The notes under the pieces were generated by a model. That model did not search any database and had not been told where the DNA came from. It was given only the letters and a program-made list of their open reading frames with translations. A stretch of 56,576 bases of DNA from a virus. The DNA lies in the IMG/VR virus record IMGVR_UViG_3300044546_000637, positions 1 to 56,576 of that record; one strand, given 5' to 3'. This document shows, one piece after another, positions 16,329 to 27,700 of this stretch. A program made the translations under genes and the position numbers. How positions within the stretch are numbered: the first letter of the stretch is position 1; each line of letters starts with the position of its first letter.

Positions 16329-17450
16329 ATGGCACGTAATAGAGTAATTTATCAATCAGAAGCCCTTTTCGTTAGCGATGGTACTCTTGTACCAACAGCT
16401 ACTCATGCGGCTAACAACATCAAGCAGTTGCACCGTGTACAATCGGCCAACTATGGCTTCTCTGTCGCTCGTCAAGATATTAACCAATTTGGTAATCTTG
16501 CTCGTATTGACGCTATCATCTTGGAACCACCTACAATTAACCTTGACTTCTCGTATTACCTGACCACAGGTAACAACGAAACCGCTCTTGGTTTCAGCGT
16601 AGGAACTGGCGTCGGAACAACTTTGTCTTTTATTAGCGGTCTTATTGACTCTACACAGACAAACGACACTGCAACAGTTTCTGGTCGTAACTTCCACATT
16701 TTCACCGCTCCAGAAGGCAATGACGCTGCTGGTTCTGCTGGCTCCACTTTGACTGGTGCCGCTTCTAGCACCATCACAATCGGCAACGGTTTCGTTACCC
16801 AATACGGTATCGAAGCAGCTGTTGGTAGCATTCCTACCGCTTCAGTCACAATTGAAGGTTTGAATATCAATGTTGTTGAAGGCAACAGCGGCACTCTTCC
16901 TTCTTTGACTGTAGAAACTAGCGCTACTGGCTCTAATCAGTTCGTTCTTCCTGCTCCAACTACTGGCAGCGTAGGTCTCTCTGCTCTTCGCCCCGGCGAC
17001 ATTACAATGGAATTGGTTGATCCAATTATCGTTGATATGCCAACAGGCGTTGACTCTGGTAATTCCGCTGCGCATATTCAATCTTTCTCGATTGATATTC
17101 CAATTGGCCGTACCACACTTCAACGTCTCGGCAATCGTTTCGGCTACGCTAAGGTTATCGACTTCCCAGTTGAAGTTACCGTTAACGTTTCCGCTATTGT
17201 TGCTGACTTGAAAGCTGCTGGTAATCTCTTCTCGTTGGTTAACAACGACGATTTCAAGACCTTGAAATTCGCTTTCAGAGATCCAGCTAATGCTGAAAAA
17301 CTTGTTTACCAAATCAGAAATGCCAAGCTCGTTAGTGAAAGCTTGTCTTCTTCGCTTGGTGACAACAAGACAGTTGATCTCGTGTTCACATCGCAGATCG
17401 GTGCGCCACAAGACTCCACAAACGGCGTCTTCGTTGCTACAGCTTCCTAA
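16329..17450 (+). CDS. Major tail tube protein
   Basis: The 373-residue protein is beta-rich (residues 30-100 and 230-373 form the tube-like halves) with an insertion around residues 100-225 ('SGSTLTGAASSTITIG', 'ASVTIEGLNINVVEGNSG'). It is the best candidate for the main tube subunit: it lies at the end of the connector island, is followed by a strong terminator, and its codons are markedly enriched in C-ending choices compared with neighbours, as expected for a very abundant protein. Three other proteins in the window (2740, 4838, 48866) share its N-terminal pattern, suggesting duplication of the fold. Identity as tube rather than another tail ring is inferred. Confidence 0.65.
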   Translation: MARNRVIYQSEALFVSDGTLVPTATHAANNIKQLHRVQSANYGFSVARQDINQFGNLARIDAIILEPPTINLDFSYYLTTGNNETALGFSVGTGVGTTLSFISGLIDSTQTNDTATVSGRNFHIFTAPEGNDAAGSAGSTLTGAASSTITIGNGFVTQYGIEAAVGSIPTASVTIEGLNINVVEGNSGTLPSLTVETSATGSNQFVLPAPTTGSVGLSALRPGDITMELVDPIIVDMPTGVDSGNSAAHIQSFSIDIPIGRTTLQRLGNRFGYAKVIDFPVEVTVNVSAIVADLKAAGNLFSLVNNDDFKTLKFAFRDPANAEKLVYQIRNAKLVSESLSSSLGDNKTVDLVFTSQIGAPQDSTNGVFVATAS

Positions 17451-17473
17451 ACTAAATACCCCATAAACAACAA

Positions 17474-17500
17474 AGCCCCGAAGAAATTCGGGGCTTTTTT
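17474..17500 (+). terminator. Intrinsic terminator after the tail tube gene
   Basis: Stem AGCCCCGAA / TTCGGGGCT with a GAAA tetraloop is followed by TTTTTT on the plus strand. On the minus strand the hairpin is also followed by a short T-run after the fibre-array gene ending at 17516, so it can serve two converging transcripts. Confidence 0.9.
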
Positions 17501-17515
17501 ATTGGTTAGATTTTT

Positions 17516-17860
17516 TTAAACAGGAGGTTGAACTAAAATCCAGTTTAAAGAAGCTTCGTTCCACTCATGAAGTTCTCCGCTTGGGCATGGCACTGGAGCT
17601 TGCCATCTGCAAGTTTGTTCGTTTAGAACGAATGATGGAAACGGTTTAGGAGAAATAAAAGCATCTCTAGAAGAATCATAGGTATCTCCTATTCCTGCGT
17701 AATTTTTTCTAATAGTTCCATTATAACTTGTTTGAATCCAAGTTCCTCCAAGTTTAAGGTCACTAGCTAAGAACTCTTGTCCGCGATGCTGTTCTTCATC
17801 AGGAACAACAAGAACTCTTAATACTAGATTTTGCGAATTAATTTCTGCGAAGTGTGCCAT
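17516..17860 (-). CDS. Small phage protein at the end of the fibre array
   Basis: The 114-residue protein begins 'MAHFAEINSQNLVLRVLVVPDEEQ' and carries 'GTWIQTSYNGTIRKNYAGIGDTYDSSRDAFISPKPFPSF' and a final 'WILVQPPV'. I recognise this as a type of short protein common beside fibre genes in marine and freshwater phages, where the start is typically 'MAHFA.(I/L)....V..V.VV' and a 'W..TSYN' and 'G..YD...D.F..P.P..S' core follow. Its function is not established; a structural accessory or fibre-tip role is plausible from position. It is the last gene of the leftward fibre array. Confidence 0.6.
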   Translation of the reverse strand: MAHFAEINSQNLVLRVLVVPDEEQHRGQEFLASDLKLGGTWIQTSYNGTIRKNYAGIGDTYDSSRDAFISPKPFPSFVLNEQTCRWQAPVPCPSGELHEWNEASLNWILVQPPV

Positions 17861-17870
17861 AAAATTTTTA

Positions 17871-18836
17871 TTAAGCTCCTAAGTAACTAATGATAACTAC
17901 TCCAGAACCTCCGTTTTGTCCGCCGTTAGAATTTGTTCCGCCACCGCCACCACCGCCAGTTCCAGATTGGCCAGCTGTTGCGCCAACGTCACTTTGCCCT
18001 ACGCCACCAGTGCCACCACCTCCAGAACCAGCGCCTCCTCCAACATAATATCCAGCGCCACCACCGCCTCCAGCGTAAGCTGTACTAGTTCCTGAAATAT
18101 CGTAAGAAAGACCAGATCCGCCAGCTCCTCCTTGAAGATTTCCATCAATAGCGTTTCCGCCTACAGCTCCTGCGCCACCACCGCCGCCGCGTCCCCATGG
18201 ACTTCCTTCTCCTCCGTTATTCCCGCTGCCGCCTCCATCAGCATAGCCTATAGACGCGTGAGATTGAGCAGCGCCACCGCCAGAACCTCCGTTACCGCCT
18301 CCGTTATTTCCGTAAGCTCCGCCGCCACCACCGCTTGAGCTAGAAATAGAGGCAAAAGAAGATCCTGATCCAGTAGCTCCAGATCCTCCGTCACCACGCG
18401 CAGCTCCACCACCGCCGCCGCCAACTGTTACAGCGTAACTTCCAGCCGAAATTGAGTATGACCCACTATATCTTAATCCGCCAGCTCCACCACCAGCTCC
18501 GAAAAAGCCAGAAGCTCCACCGCCACCGCCACCTCCAGCAACTACTAAATATCTTATTGTAGCTCCAGAAGGAACTGATGAAACCGAGAAAGTTCCAGAA
18601 GAAGTAAATGTATGTATCTTATATCCGCCGCTTGTAGTTACTGTGCCACCAGTAGCTGAAATAGAATTACTCTTTCCATGCAAATTACTCATAGAAATCG
18701 TTGTGCCACTGCCGCCAACACCAGCAAGAGTACGCACAGCAGCGTCGTTCATTGAAATCGTCGCTGTTCCTGCAAGACCAAGTTCTAAATTAACTAGGTT
18801 AAGGGAAATTGGATTTGGTGATACCGGGAGTGGCAT
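17871..18836 (-). CDS. Glycine-rich adhesin / fibre-tip protein
   Basis: The 321-residue protein starts with 'LPVSPNPISLNLVNLELGLAGTATISMNDAAVRTLAG', a common N-terminal attachment domain of phage tail adhesins. Residues about 60-95 form a short linker ('GGYKIHTFTSSGTFSVS'), then residues 95-320 are dominated by runs of glycine separated by Ser, Ala and Asn. Such polyglycine sandwiches form the receptor-binding tips of T-even-type gp38 adhesins and related phage proteins. The variable residues between glycine runs are the likely receptor contacts. It ends with 'SGVVIISYLGA'. It lies at the promoter-distal end of the fibre array. Confidence 0.75.
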   Translation of the reverse strand: MPLPVSPNPISLNLVNLELGLAGTATISMNDAAVRTLAGVGGSGTTISMSNLHGKSNSISATGGTVTTSGGYKIHTFTSSGTFSVSSVPSGATIRYLVVAGGGGGGGASGFFGAGGGAGGLRYSGSYSISAGSYAVTVGGGGGGAARGDGGSGATGSGSSFASISSSSGGGGGAYGNNGGGNGGSGGGAAQSHASIGYADGGGSGNNGGEGSPWGRGGGGGAGAVGGNAIDGNLQGGAGGSGLSYDISGTSTAYAGGGGGAGYYVGGGAGSGGGGTGGVGQSDVGATAGQSGTGGGGGGGTNSNGGQNGGSGVVIISYLGA

Positions 18837-18900
18837 TTTATTTATTATTAATTAAACAACGTTTTTATCTAATAAGTTTTTGTTGTGTTGTTGGTGTATT

Positions 18901-21900
18901 TTAAGAATTAGTTTCTGTTGTTTCACTATCGCTTGCTAATTCTTTAACTGGTTTTAAAGGCTCAACAATTACTTTACCATTTTCGTCTGTCCATTCAGTA
19001 TCCATCATATGTTTGTCTTGGCGTTCGCCAATTACCATCCAAGAAATTTCGTCTGTGCAGGTAGAATCTTGAGCTTGAATTGTGAGAATATTGCCTGTAA
19101 CTTTTCCACGAATAGCAGTCCAACCGCTTTCGTTAGTAGTGAAACATTGAACTTCACGGCAGAGAGCTTCAAATGTGCCTTCTGTCATAGTGGCGGAGGT
19201 GTCAATATTCACGGATGCAGCACCGTTTACTAGTGTTGCTTTACCGCGATAAATAAGATCAGCTTGTGGACCTTCGATGAAAGAGTGAACAAGTTCGTGG
19301 GTTTCGGATTTTGAAGGTAGTGGATGTTCAATGCGGAATGAGCCAGAACCTTTGGAAAGAGAACCGGGAATATTGACAGCGCCGCCAGCAGCAATCGTCA
19401 ATCTTGCAGTACCGAATCCGCTACCGTAATTTCCATCACCACCATCTTCTGTAATATGAAATCCTGTTCCGCTAGCTTCACCACGAATTTGCCAGTTTTT
19501 TACGTCACGGTTTCTTAATAAAATTGCCGCACCATCAGTGCCGCCAGTTGTTCGCACAACTAATCCAATACCCCAAGCCGCTACTCCTGGTCCGCTAAAT
19601 TCTACAGGCGCATAATTACCTGTACTATATGTGACATTCAATCTAAAGTTACCAGGTGAGCTAGTCCCAATACCTACGTTGCCTGTCGAAGTTATACGCA
19701 TCCGCTCGGTAGAAACCGTAGCAAATTTCATGTTGCTAGATGTATCTACAGTAAACCAACCTTTTTCAACGGTGTTCGCATTATTGACCCACTGAATGAA
19801 TGAACCTTCCGCATCTGCTGCGGCTTGACGAAGAATAATTGCTCCTGTCGTCGCTGCGGCGTTTTGTATAAAACGTCCGTTTCCGTTTACGTCTAATGTT
19901 GCTCCGGGACTCGTCGTCCCAATGCCGACTTTGCCAGCAGCCGTTAGAACCATTGCTTGGGAAACCGTCTTGGTGTAAAACTCAAAATTACCGTCAGTAT
20001 CTACGCGAAATGTTCCGTTATTAGTTCCTGCCTTTGTAAAATAAAATCCTTGAGTAGAGGTTGCGTCTATTTGAATACGAGTATCAGAACCTCCACTGAG
20101 ATGTAATTTATAAGCAGGACTCGTCGTACCAATGCCGACCCTGTCATTTAGAGCGTCAACAAAAAATGTTCCTGAATCTATATTAAAATTACCAGTATCT
20201 CCTAATCTAAGACGTTCGGTTACTGCTCCAGAAGTTCCTGCTTCTATTACAAAATCATCAGTTCTTAATACTAAATCAGCAAACGCGCTATCTGCACTAT
20301 TTCTAGAACGTAATACATAATATGTATTACCTTCGCCTAAAAAGTGAAATAGCGATGTACCTGAACCAGCGACCGATAATCTATTTGCAGGACTTGCCGT
20401 TCCAATACCGACGTTACCGCTGCTGTCGATACGCATACGTTCTAAAAATCCTGTAGAGCCTGAGGGAACTGTTTCAAATACTATATTTGCTGGGGTGCTT
20501 GTGTCTGTCCATGTGCCAGCGGCAGAACCAGAGACTTGTGCGCCCCTAGTCCAAAGCGTTGCAGCATATCCGCCAAATTGGTAGCTACCAAGAAAGTTGC
20601 CAGTGGTTACAGCCGTTGGGCTTGCAAGTGTGCCATTGGCAAATTGAGCAACAAATACAGACGCGGATGTGCTGCGGATACTAATCCGCTCTGTGTTATT
20701 TGAGCCTTGCAAAATAATTGAAGGATTACCGGCAGCAAGAGCAGAAGACGAAGCAACCTGTAAGGAAGCTGTTGGTGCGGTTACGCCAATGCCGACGTTG
20801 CCACCATCAAAAATCACATTTGCCGACCCACCTTCGCGGCGAATGTAAAGATCGTCCGTGTTTCTTGGTCCAACAGCCCAAATGCTAGTACTACCACGAA
20901 CAAACATTACGCGACCATAGTCGGTGCTTTGAACGTAAATTTCACCACCATTGACATGGAGTTTTGCAGCAGGACTCGTCGTACCAATACCAACATTTCC
21001 ACTACTATTAATATGAAAACGCTCAAGATTAGATCCACCAGAATCTGTGGTATATATAGAAAATAAACCAGCATAATTACCAGAAGTAGAGTTTTCTCTA
21101 GCTCCTCTCATAGCAGCTGTTGTTGCTAGAATACTATTTCCCGAATTTGAATACGATCTCCAAGCAAGGCTGAGTCCAGTACCAGTACCTAAAGAAGCTG
21201 TACTATCTAATGAAATAATTGCGGTGCCTGACGGATAAGTAAACGCATTTGTTCCAGTCCAAGTGTTATTAGTTCCTAAAATAGATGCGCCCGAAGTTCC
21301 TTGAGCGCCAGTTGAACCTTGAACGCCAGTAGAGCCAGTTGCTCCTGTTCCGCCTGTTGAACCTACTGCTCCTTGCGTTCCAGTTGCACCTTGCGAACCA
21401 GTAATTCCTTGAATTCCTTGAGCACCAGTTGAACCTTGAACGCCAGTTGCTCCTTGAGTTCCTGTAGAGCCTTGAGTTCCAGTTGCGCCCTGTATGCCAT
21501 TAGGTCCAGTAAGTCCTTGTGTGCCTTGTGCGCCTGTGTTTCCTTGTACTCCATCTGTTCCTTGAGCGCCTTGCGAACCAGTTGTTCCTTGCACGCCTTG
21601 CGCGCCAGTTGTTCCTTGCGAAGAAGCTTGAAAAGCGCCACTTAAAAGAGTTCCACCAGCGCCAATATTTAAAGTTGAACCATCTGTTCCAGCAATAGTT
21701 ACTCCATTTGAAACAGTTAAAGTTTTTGACGAAGAACTACCACCAGCGATGCTAAATCCACTAGAATTCGCCGTAACAGTAACAGCGTTAACATTTGGCA
21801 CATTTAAGCCGCCACTCATAGTGTCGCCCGCCTTATTAACCGGGATATAGCCTAATATATTCGTTACGCTATTGTTTGCGACCCAAGACGAGCCATCCCA

Positions 21901-21969
21901 ACGCCAACTCCGGGTGCCGCTGGTATAAACTTGATTTAGTTCTGGTGATGTTGGGAAATTAAGGGCCAT
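18901..21969 (-). CDS. Tail fibre with collagen-like segment and conserved fibre C-terminal domain
   Basis: The 1022-residue fibre starts with '[23 protein letters not shown]', which also opens the neighbouring fibre at 21976 and probably anchors to the tail. Residues about 118-226 are Gly-X-Y triplets. The body has repeated 'SSGNVGIGT(T/A)SP' elements, a signature of phage and bacterial trimeric beta-helical fibres. In place of an S74 chaperone, the C-terminus (from about residue 890) has 'FRIEHPL', '[19 protein letters not shown]' and '[16 protein letters not shown]', a conserved fibre-end domain I recognise from other phages without knowing its role. Six bases separate it from the next fibre upstream. 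Confidence 0.85.
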   Translation of the reverse strand: MALNFPTSPELNQVYTSGTRSWRWDGSSWVANNSVTNILGYIPVNKAGDTMSGGLNVPNVNAVTVTANSSGFSIAGGSSSSKTLTVSNGVTIAGTDGSTLNIGAGGTLLSGAFQASSQGTTGAQGVQGTTGSQGAQGTDGVQGNTGAQGTQGLTGPNGIQGATGTQGSTGTQGATGVQGSTGAQGIQGITGSQGATGTQGAVGSTGGTGATGSTGVQGSTGAQGTSGASILGTNNTWTGTNAFTYPSGTAIISLDSTASLGTGTGLSLAWRSYSNSGNSILATTAAMRGARENSTSGNYAGLFSIYTTDSGGSNLERFHINSSGNVGIGTTSPAAKLHVNGGEIYVQSTDYGRVMFVRGSTSIWAVGPRNTDDLYIRREGGSANVIFDGGNVGIGVTAPTASLQVASSSALAAGNPSIILQGSNNTERISIRSTSASVFVAQFANGTLASPTAVTTGNFLGSYQFGGYAATLWTRGAQVSGSAAGTWTDTSTPANIVFETVPSGSTGFLERMRIDSSGNVGIGTASPANRLSVAGSGTSLFHFLGEGNTYYVLRSRNSADSAFADLVLRTDDFVIEAGTSGAVTERLRLGDTGNFNIDSGTFFVDALNDRVGIGTTSPAYKLHLSGGSDTRIQIDATSTQGFYFTKAGTNNGTFRVDTDGNFEFYTKTVSQAMVLTAAGKVGIGTTSPGATLDVNGNGRFIQNAAATTGAIILRQAAADAEGSFIQWVNNANTVEKGWFTVDTSSNMKFATVSTERMRITSTGNVGIGTSSPGNFRLNVTYSTGNYAPVEFSGPGVAAWGIGLVVRTTGGTDGAAILLRNRDVKNWQIRGEASGTGFHITEDGGDGNYGSGFGTARLTIAAGGAVNIPGSLSKGSGSFRIEHPLPSKSETHELVHSFIEGPQADLIYRGKATLVNGAASVNIDTSATMTEGTFEALCREVQCFTTNESGWTAIRGKVTGNILTIQAQDSTCTDEISWMVIGERQDKHMMDTEWTDENGKVIVEPLKPVKELASDSETTETNS
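21290..21615 (-). repeat. Collagen-like Gly-X-Y repeat in fibre 18901-21969
   Basis: About 36 Gly-X-Y triplets, mostly GXQ, GXT and GST types, encoded by 9-base units with variable third positions. The triplets follow a short 'GALFKLL'-type reading in another frame that is not a gene. Confidence 0.9.
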
Positions 21970-21975
21970 TTTAAA

Positions 21976-24699
21976 TTATTTTTTAATTAACGCTTTTAGT
22001 TCTTCGATTTGGAGTTGTTGGTGTTCAATCTGTTGTTGTTGTTCTTTAATTGCTTCAATGAGAAGAGGAGCTAGCTTTGAGTAATCAATCGTAAGGTATT
22101 TCGCAGAAGCTGGCGCTTCTGAAACGATTTCGGGAAGAACTTTTTGAACAGCTTGTGCGCCTACGCCAACTTCACGTTTAACTTTATAGCCAAAAGATTG
22201 AGCGATAGAGTTAGCTTCGTAATAGAAACCTTCTAATGTTTTGACTTTATCAACTGCGTTTTCAATTTTACCTAAATGGGTTTTTAAGCGTTCGTCGGAG
22301 TAATAAGCTGTGATATTCCCAGCGCAACGAATAGAAGTGGAACTATCAGTTGGATCTACATAATATGCGGTATTGTTAGCGTCGTAAAAAATAGTAGCAT
22401 ATAATGTTGTTCCAGAACCATTATTGGTTGTGAACGCCATTGAAGCTACTCTAGATTCAGTTACTGAATTGAAAGAAGTTACATAACTGACTTCCCAACC
22501 GTCAGCCCAATCACTATTAATTGCTGAATATCCTGCTTGAAAATCGGTTACGAAAACTTGAGGATAATACCAAGAACTGCCAGTTTCTCCTATCCAAATA
22601 CAATTTGCAGTCGAATCATAACCAAATCTTACGGTATATGGAGAAGTCGATCCATCGCTAACTTGAGTTGCAAATACATTATACCATTGACCACCATTGT
22701 AATTATATCCACCAATATTAAATTCATGACATAAACCCGTGCTATACTGGTAAATTTTAACAGTAAAACGCAACATCGTATTTGAATTAAGCTTGGCTGT
22801 TGGAAGTTTAATTTTAATCGCACCAGTAATAGAGGATGATTGAGTTGTATATGATCCACCTCCTGGAGCAACAACACGCGTTGAATCTAGAGAAACATGA
22901 GAAGTTAATGTTCTATACAATACTGATGTAGATGCAGGATCACAATAATATGAAGTATTACTGCTATCATAAAAAAGTGGCGCTCGCATACTACCAGATG
23001 TAGTAGTATAAGCTCCTGTATGATAACATAATTCCAATGGATCACCAGCAGCGCCAGAATTTACAGTATCTGTATAAACATTATTTCCAAAAAACCCGTA
23101 AGCCGAACTAGCCGAACTATACATATTAGTATAGGTAATTGCATTTAATCTACTGGTACTGGCTGGATCGCAATAATATCCTGTATCATTACTGTCATAG
23201 AAAATTGGTGCGCGGAATGAACCATAAGCTGTTACATAATTACCAGTATTAATACCAAGAGCTACGTTTCCAGTTCCGCTAATATCACTGCTGGAACCGT
23301 TAACCCAGAAAAACATTCCTGCTGCGGCACTACTGTAATCAACACCTATTCCCGAAAATTTTGTAGCATTAGAACCAAATACAAGAACTGGAAACGTGGC
23401 AGACAAAAGCATGCTGCGATTCCAACCACCAGTCATTGTTGTTCCGCCATTATTTACAAATGTTCCATTAAGATTAGTTCCGCTCGCTGGATCACAATAA
23501 TAACTTGTATTATTACTATCATAAAATAATGGAGCGCGAAAACTTCCAGCAGATTCAACATAGTTTCTTGGAAAATATGAATAACCAGTATTCATAATTC
23601 TCAAACCAATCTGCGGGCCAGTTGCGTAACTGTCCGTAGTAGCAAAAGCCATATGAGTACCTTCACTGCCGTTATTACTTACGTAAATACCAGCTTGAGC
23701 AGCTGCATTGTTACCAACGCCGAAAGTAATTGCGCCTTCGTAGGAATTTCCTCCACCAGTCCCACCGCCTGGATTAATATGAACGCCACCAAGTACGGAA
23801 GTGCCAATACTAAACGAACTATTTGCAATTCCACTTGCACTAAGATAATTATAAGAATTTACCGCACTCCAAGCTTGAGTGTTACCTAAAATTGTTGCAC
23901 CCGAAGTTCCTTGTGCGCCTGTTGCGCCAGTTGCGCCAGTAGAACCAGTATTACCAGTATTACCTGTTGAGCCTGTCGCGCCTTGCGAACCAGTATTACC
24001 AGTATTACCAGTAGTTCCTGTTGTTCCCTGCGCGCCTGTTCTTCCTTGCGTTCCTTGAGCACCTTGCGAGCCTGTAGCTCCTGTTGTTCCTGTTGTTCCT
24101 GTAGTACCCTGCGAACCAGTAGCTCCAGTTGAACCTTGAGCGCCATTTACGCCGATTGTTCCACCAGTTCCTTGCGATCCTGTCGCACCTTGCGAGCCAG
24201 TGATACCTTGAGTACCCTGAACTCCCTGCAACCCCTGAACGCCCTGCGACCCTTGAATACCAGTAGTTCCCTGCACTCCTTGAGTGCCTTGCACGCCCTG
24301 CGTACCCTGCGCGCCTGTAGTTCCTTGCGAAGCATCAGTAAAAGCGGCGCTCTTAAGAACTCCACCAGCTCCAATATCCAAATAACCATTATCAGTTCCT
24401 TGAATAGCTAAAGTGTTGCGAACAGTTAAAGTTTTGCTAGTTTCACTTCCACCAGCAACAGAGAACCCGGTGGTATGAGTTGTTGGCGAAATTCCGTTAT
24501 ATGTCTTTCCAGTTAATACTGAATGAATTCGCGCATTAGCAAGTGTTCCAGTTACAATATTGTCCGCATTTGTAGTATCAAAGAAAGAGCTGTTGAAAGC
24601 TTTCCAAGACGTACCGTTCCAGCGCCAATTTTTGTTTTGGGCGTTAGTATAGACTTGATTTACAGTCGGGTTTGCGGGAAATGAAATTGGAACGGCCAT
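21976..24699 (-). CDS. Tail fibre with collagen-like segment and S74 intramolecular chaperone
   Basis: The 907-residue fibre opens with '[27 protein letters not shown]', shared with the fibre at 18901. Residues about 125-270 are Gly-X-Y. The body repeats 'F(R/Y)[18 protein letters not shown]' four or more times, a beta-structured fibre repeat. The C-terminal about 110 residues are a Peptidase_S74 chaperone: '[14 protein letters not shown]' near residue 802 carries the Ser-Asp...Lys self-cleavage motif, and '[15 protein letters not shown]' and a final leucine/glutamine coiled coil follow. In characterised phage fibres this domain trimerises the chain and then cuts itself off at the serine. Confidence 0.9.
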   Translation of the reverse strand: MAVPISFPANPTVNQVYTNAQNKNWRWNGTSWKAFNSSFFDTTNADNIVTGTLANARIHSVLTGKTYNGISPTTHTTGFSVAGGSETSKTLTVRNTLAIQGTDNGYLDIGAGGVLKSAAFTDASQGTTGAQGTQGVQGTQGVQGTTGIQGSQGVQGLQGVQGTQGITGSQGATGSQGTGGTIGVNGAQGSTGATGSQGTTGTTGTTGATGSQGAQGTQGRTGAQGTTGTTGNTGNTGSQGATGSTGNTGNTGSTGATGATGAQGTSGATILGNTQAWSAVNSYNYLSASGIANSSFSIGTSVLGGVHINPGGGTGGGNSYEGAITFGVGNNAAAQAGIYVSNNGSEGTHMAFATTDSYATGPQIGLRIMNTGYSYFPRNYVESAGSFRAPLFYDSNNTSYYCDPASGTNLNGTFVNNGGTTMTGGWNRSMLLSATFPVLVFGSNATKFSGIGVDYSSAAAGMFFWVNGSSSDISGTGNVALGINTGNYVTAYGSFRAPIFYDSNDTGYYCDPASTSRLNAITYTNMYSSASSAYGFFGNNVYTDTVNSGAAGDPLELCYHTGAYTTTSGSMRAPLFYDSSNTSYYCDPASTSVLYRTLTSHVSLDSTRVVAPGGGSYTTQSSSITGAIKIKLPTAKLNSNTMLRFTVKIYQYSTGLCHEFNIGGYNYNGGQWYNVFATQVSDGSTSPYTVRFGYDSTANCIWIGETGSSWYYPQVFVTDFQAGYSAINSDWADGWEVSYVTSFNSVTESRVASMAFTTNNGSGTTLYATIFYDANNTAYYVDPTDSSTSIRCAGNITAYYSDERLKTHLGKIENAVDKVKTLEGFYYEANSIAQSFGYKVKREVGVGAQAVQKVLPEIVSEAPASAKYLTIDYSKLAPLLIEAIKEQQQQIEHQQLQIEELKALIKK
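23890..24330 (-). repeat. Collagen-like Gly-X-Y repeat in fibre 21976-24699
   Basis: About 49 Gly-X-Y triplets of GTQ, GVQ, GST and GNT types. Segments of 18 to 27 bases recur exactly inside it and also in the fibre at 31205 (for example the stretch encoding [16 protein letters not shown]), which makes inter-gene recombination possible. Confidence 0.9.
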
Positions 24700-24708
24700 A
24701 CTATATTA

Positions 24709-24716
24709 TTTTACAT
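24709..24716 (-). promoter_or_regulatory. ATGTAAAA motif upstream of fibre gene 21976-24699
   Basis: On the coding (minus) strand ATGTAAAATAATATAG lies about 10-25 bases before the ATG at 24699. It matches the shared (A/G)TGTAAA motif with a TA-rich follow-up. Confidence 0.25.
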
Positions 24717-24744
24717 TAATTTCTGTTAGTTTCTAATAGGTATA

Positions 24745-27700
24745 TTAGTTGGTTTCGAGTGCGGCTACGCGGGCGCGTAGGGATTGAAGTTCTGCAACTA
24801 GGTTGGCGATAACTTCAGATGAGGAGGCTTGCATGGCTTGATAGACAGGCTTGCCGTCAGAATCTACGGCGTCTTTTTCGCCACTAACAGACGAAGGAGA
24901 TACCTCAGCAAATTCGTGAGCAACGAAACCAACGCCCTTGTCGCCAGTATCCCAATCGAACGTGCGCGGTTTTAGAGCGTCGATAAACGCGCCGCTGCCA
25001 GTAAGGTCTTGGACGTTAGATTTGCGGCGATAGTCGGAACTGGTTGCGTAGGTTGTGGTGCTGCCAGACGAACTAATTGAGCCAGCATTTACCCGCGCAG
25101 AGCCGTTGTCTGTATAAAATGCAATATGAATTGGAGTAGAGCTATTGGCACCTAAGTCCCAAGAACCAGTAGCTCGCGCATAAATTCTTCCATCGCTCGT
25201 AATGTTTGTGCCATTAACACGGTTAAATGTTGGATCAGTATTTGTCGTCCCCACCAGCAGAGTGCCGCTGCTGTCGATGCGCATTCTCTCTACGACAGTA
25301 GTGCCAAATGTATTTCCGGAACTTGTATTATGGGTATATAGAGCTATCGCAGAACCCCAACCAGCTTCTCTTATTCCTCTAACTGCTGCCGTTATCACAT
25401 CTTCATTTTGAAACTGAAGTATGCCACCGTGACCATCAGTAAATGTACTATTACCTGTTACTATTGCAATTCCGTTATTAAATGCAGGAGTTCCAGTTCC
25501 GGCATTAACTTCAAGTTTTGCGCTAGGACTCGCAGTACCAATGCCGACGTTACCAGCGTTGCTAATACGCAACCTCTCGATTGGCGCAGTGTCCTGCGGA
25601 GATGTCCAAAAAGATAAACCATTCGCTCTTGAAAAACCTAAATTATCTTCAGAAACCGCGCCCATCATGGCGTATTTTCCAGCCGTAATGTTACCCATTC
25701 TTATGCCAGTAAAAGCTCCCGCGTTAGTGGCTGAAGATGGATCAGTTCCAAAAAACTCACCAGCAATGTCAACAAACCGAGTAGTATTACTGTCGTAAAT
25801 TCCTGTATAATATGTTGTCAGTTTAGACGTAGGACTCGTCGTCCCAATGCCGACGTTACCGCTGGCTTTTAATACAAGAATACCGGCGCCTGGGTCGTTC
25901 TGATTGTACAAATAAATATCTTGGGCAGTGACACTTCCATTAAAGATGCCTATGGCTCCGCTGCTGAAACCTTTGCTATATACATTTCCACCCTGACCCG
26001 CATAAAAATTACTGTGAACAAATCCCCAGTTACCACTTGCTGTGGTTGAAACAAATGTATTTGCTCCAGTACCGCTAATTGTTCCAGTCACGGCGACGCC
26101 AGTGGAGGTGAGTGTGAAATTACCTAAAGCACCTGCGTATAAATACAATGTGTCTGTGGTGTGTTGATAATCAATGCCGCCACGATACGACTCATTGCCC
26201 GTTGTTCCATCACCAAACCAGATTGAGCCATTTCTATTTGATGCACTAGCGATAGTTATGCCATTGTTGTAATCAGTGCCTGTATTTATGACAAGTTTGT
26301 TTGCCAAATATCCAGAAGGCGAACTCGTCCCAATGCCGACGTTGCCGCTGCTCGTCGCAAAGTTGGCTCCTGTGGTAGACGACAACGCCCCGGTCACGGC
26401 GAGGCCGGTGGAGGAGAATGTGCCAATCAAGGAACCGCTGGCAAAGTGTTTTGAAGTCAACCCATACATTCCGACATCGCGCCAAGCAGAGCCTGTGCGA
26501 TTGTAAGCCTGTAACACACCAATGTTGCTGCCGGAGTCATAACCTACTTCTAGATTAGAGCCAGATGGCGCGGGCGAAATAGAAGGAAAATATGCTCCAA
26601 CTGCACCGCTGATTGAACTGCTCGCGCTCAACGTCGTAAACGCATTTGTATTTGCCCAAGTATTCGCTGTACCAAGAATCGAAGCTCCCGAAGTTCCTTG
26701 AACGCCCTGAGCACCAGTTGTTCCTTGTGCTCCTACTGTTCCTTGTGTACCAGTAGCTCCTTGGCTACCAGTTGTTCCTTGTGAACCGTTTGTTCCAGAA
26801 GTTCCTTGTGCGCCAGTTGCTCCTTGAGCGCCTGTTTGACCAGTGATACCTTGCGTACCAGTGATGCCTTGAACGCCTTGAGCGCCAGTTGAGCCTTGAG
26901 CACCAGTATCTCCAGTTGTTCCTTGCGAGCCGTTAGCTCCCTGAACTCCTTGAGTTCCTTGAGCGCCTTGTGAACCAGTTGCGCCTTGCGCACCAACTGC
27001 ACCTTGAGCACCTGTTGCACCTTGCGAACCAACTGCGCCAGCAGCAGCATCTACCCATTGAAAAGTATCGCCATCATAGTAATAAATCATCAATGTACCA
27101 GATGTGGAGTTCCACCAAAGATCATTAACGGTTGGAGAGCCGGGCGCAGAGTCAGATGTTGTTATTTGTGTTCCTTTAAGACCTTGAACACCTTGCAAGC
27201 CTTGAATGCCTTGCGCGCCTGTGGAGCCTTGCGCGCCATCAGAACCAACGTAGCCGCTAGCGCCTTGCGAGCCAGTGACGCCTTGAACGCCTTGAACGCC
27301 TTGCAATCCTTGAACGCCTTGAAGTCCTTGCGTGCCCTGAACACCTTGAGTGCCTTGAACTCCCTGAACACCCTGAACGCCTTGAATTCCTTGCGATCCT
27401 TGAGCGCCAGTTGTTCCAGTTGCTCCTTGTGCGCCATCAGCGCCAATGTAACCAGCAGTTCCTTGAGAACCAATAGTTCCTTGAACGCCTTGAGTTCCTT
27501 GTGATCCCGTCGTGCCTTGCAGACCAGTGATTCCTTGAACTCCTTGTGTTCCTTGGCTACCAGTTGCTCCTTGTAGACCAGTTTCTCCTTGGATTCCTTG
27601 CGTTCCTTGAACGCCTTGAACGCCTTGAGCACCTTCTAATCCCTGCAATCCTTGAACGCCCTGCAACCCTTGAACGCCTTGAGAACCAGTTGCTCCTTGC

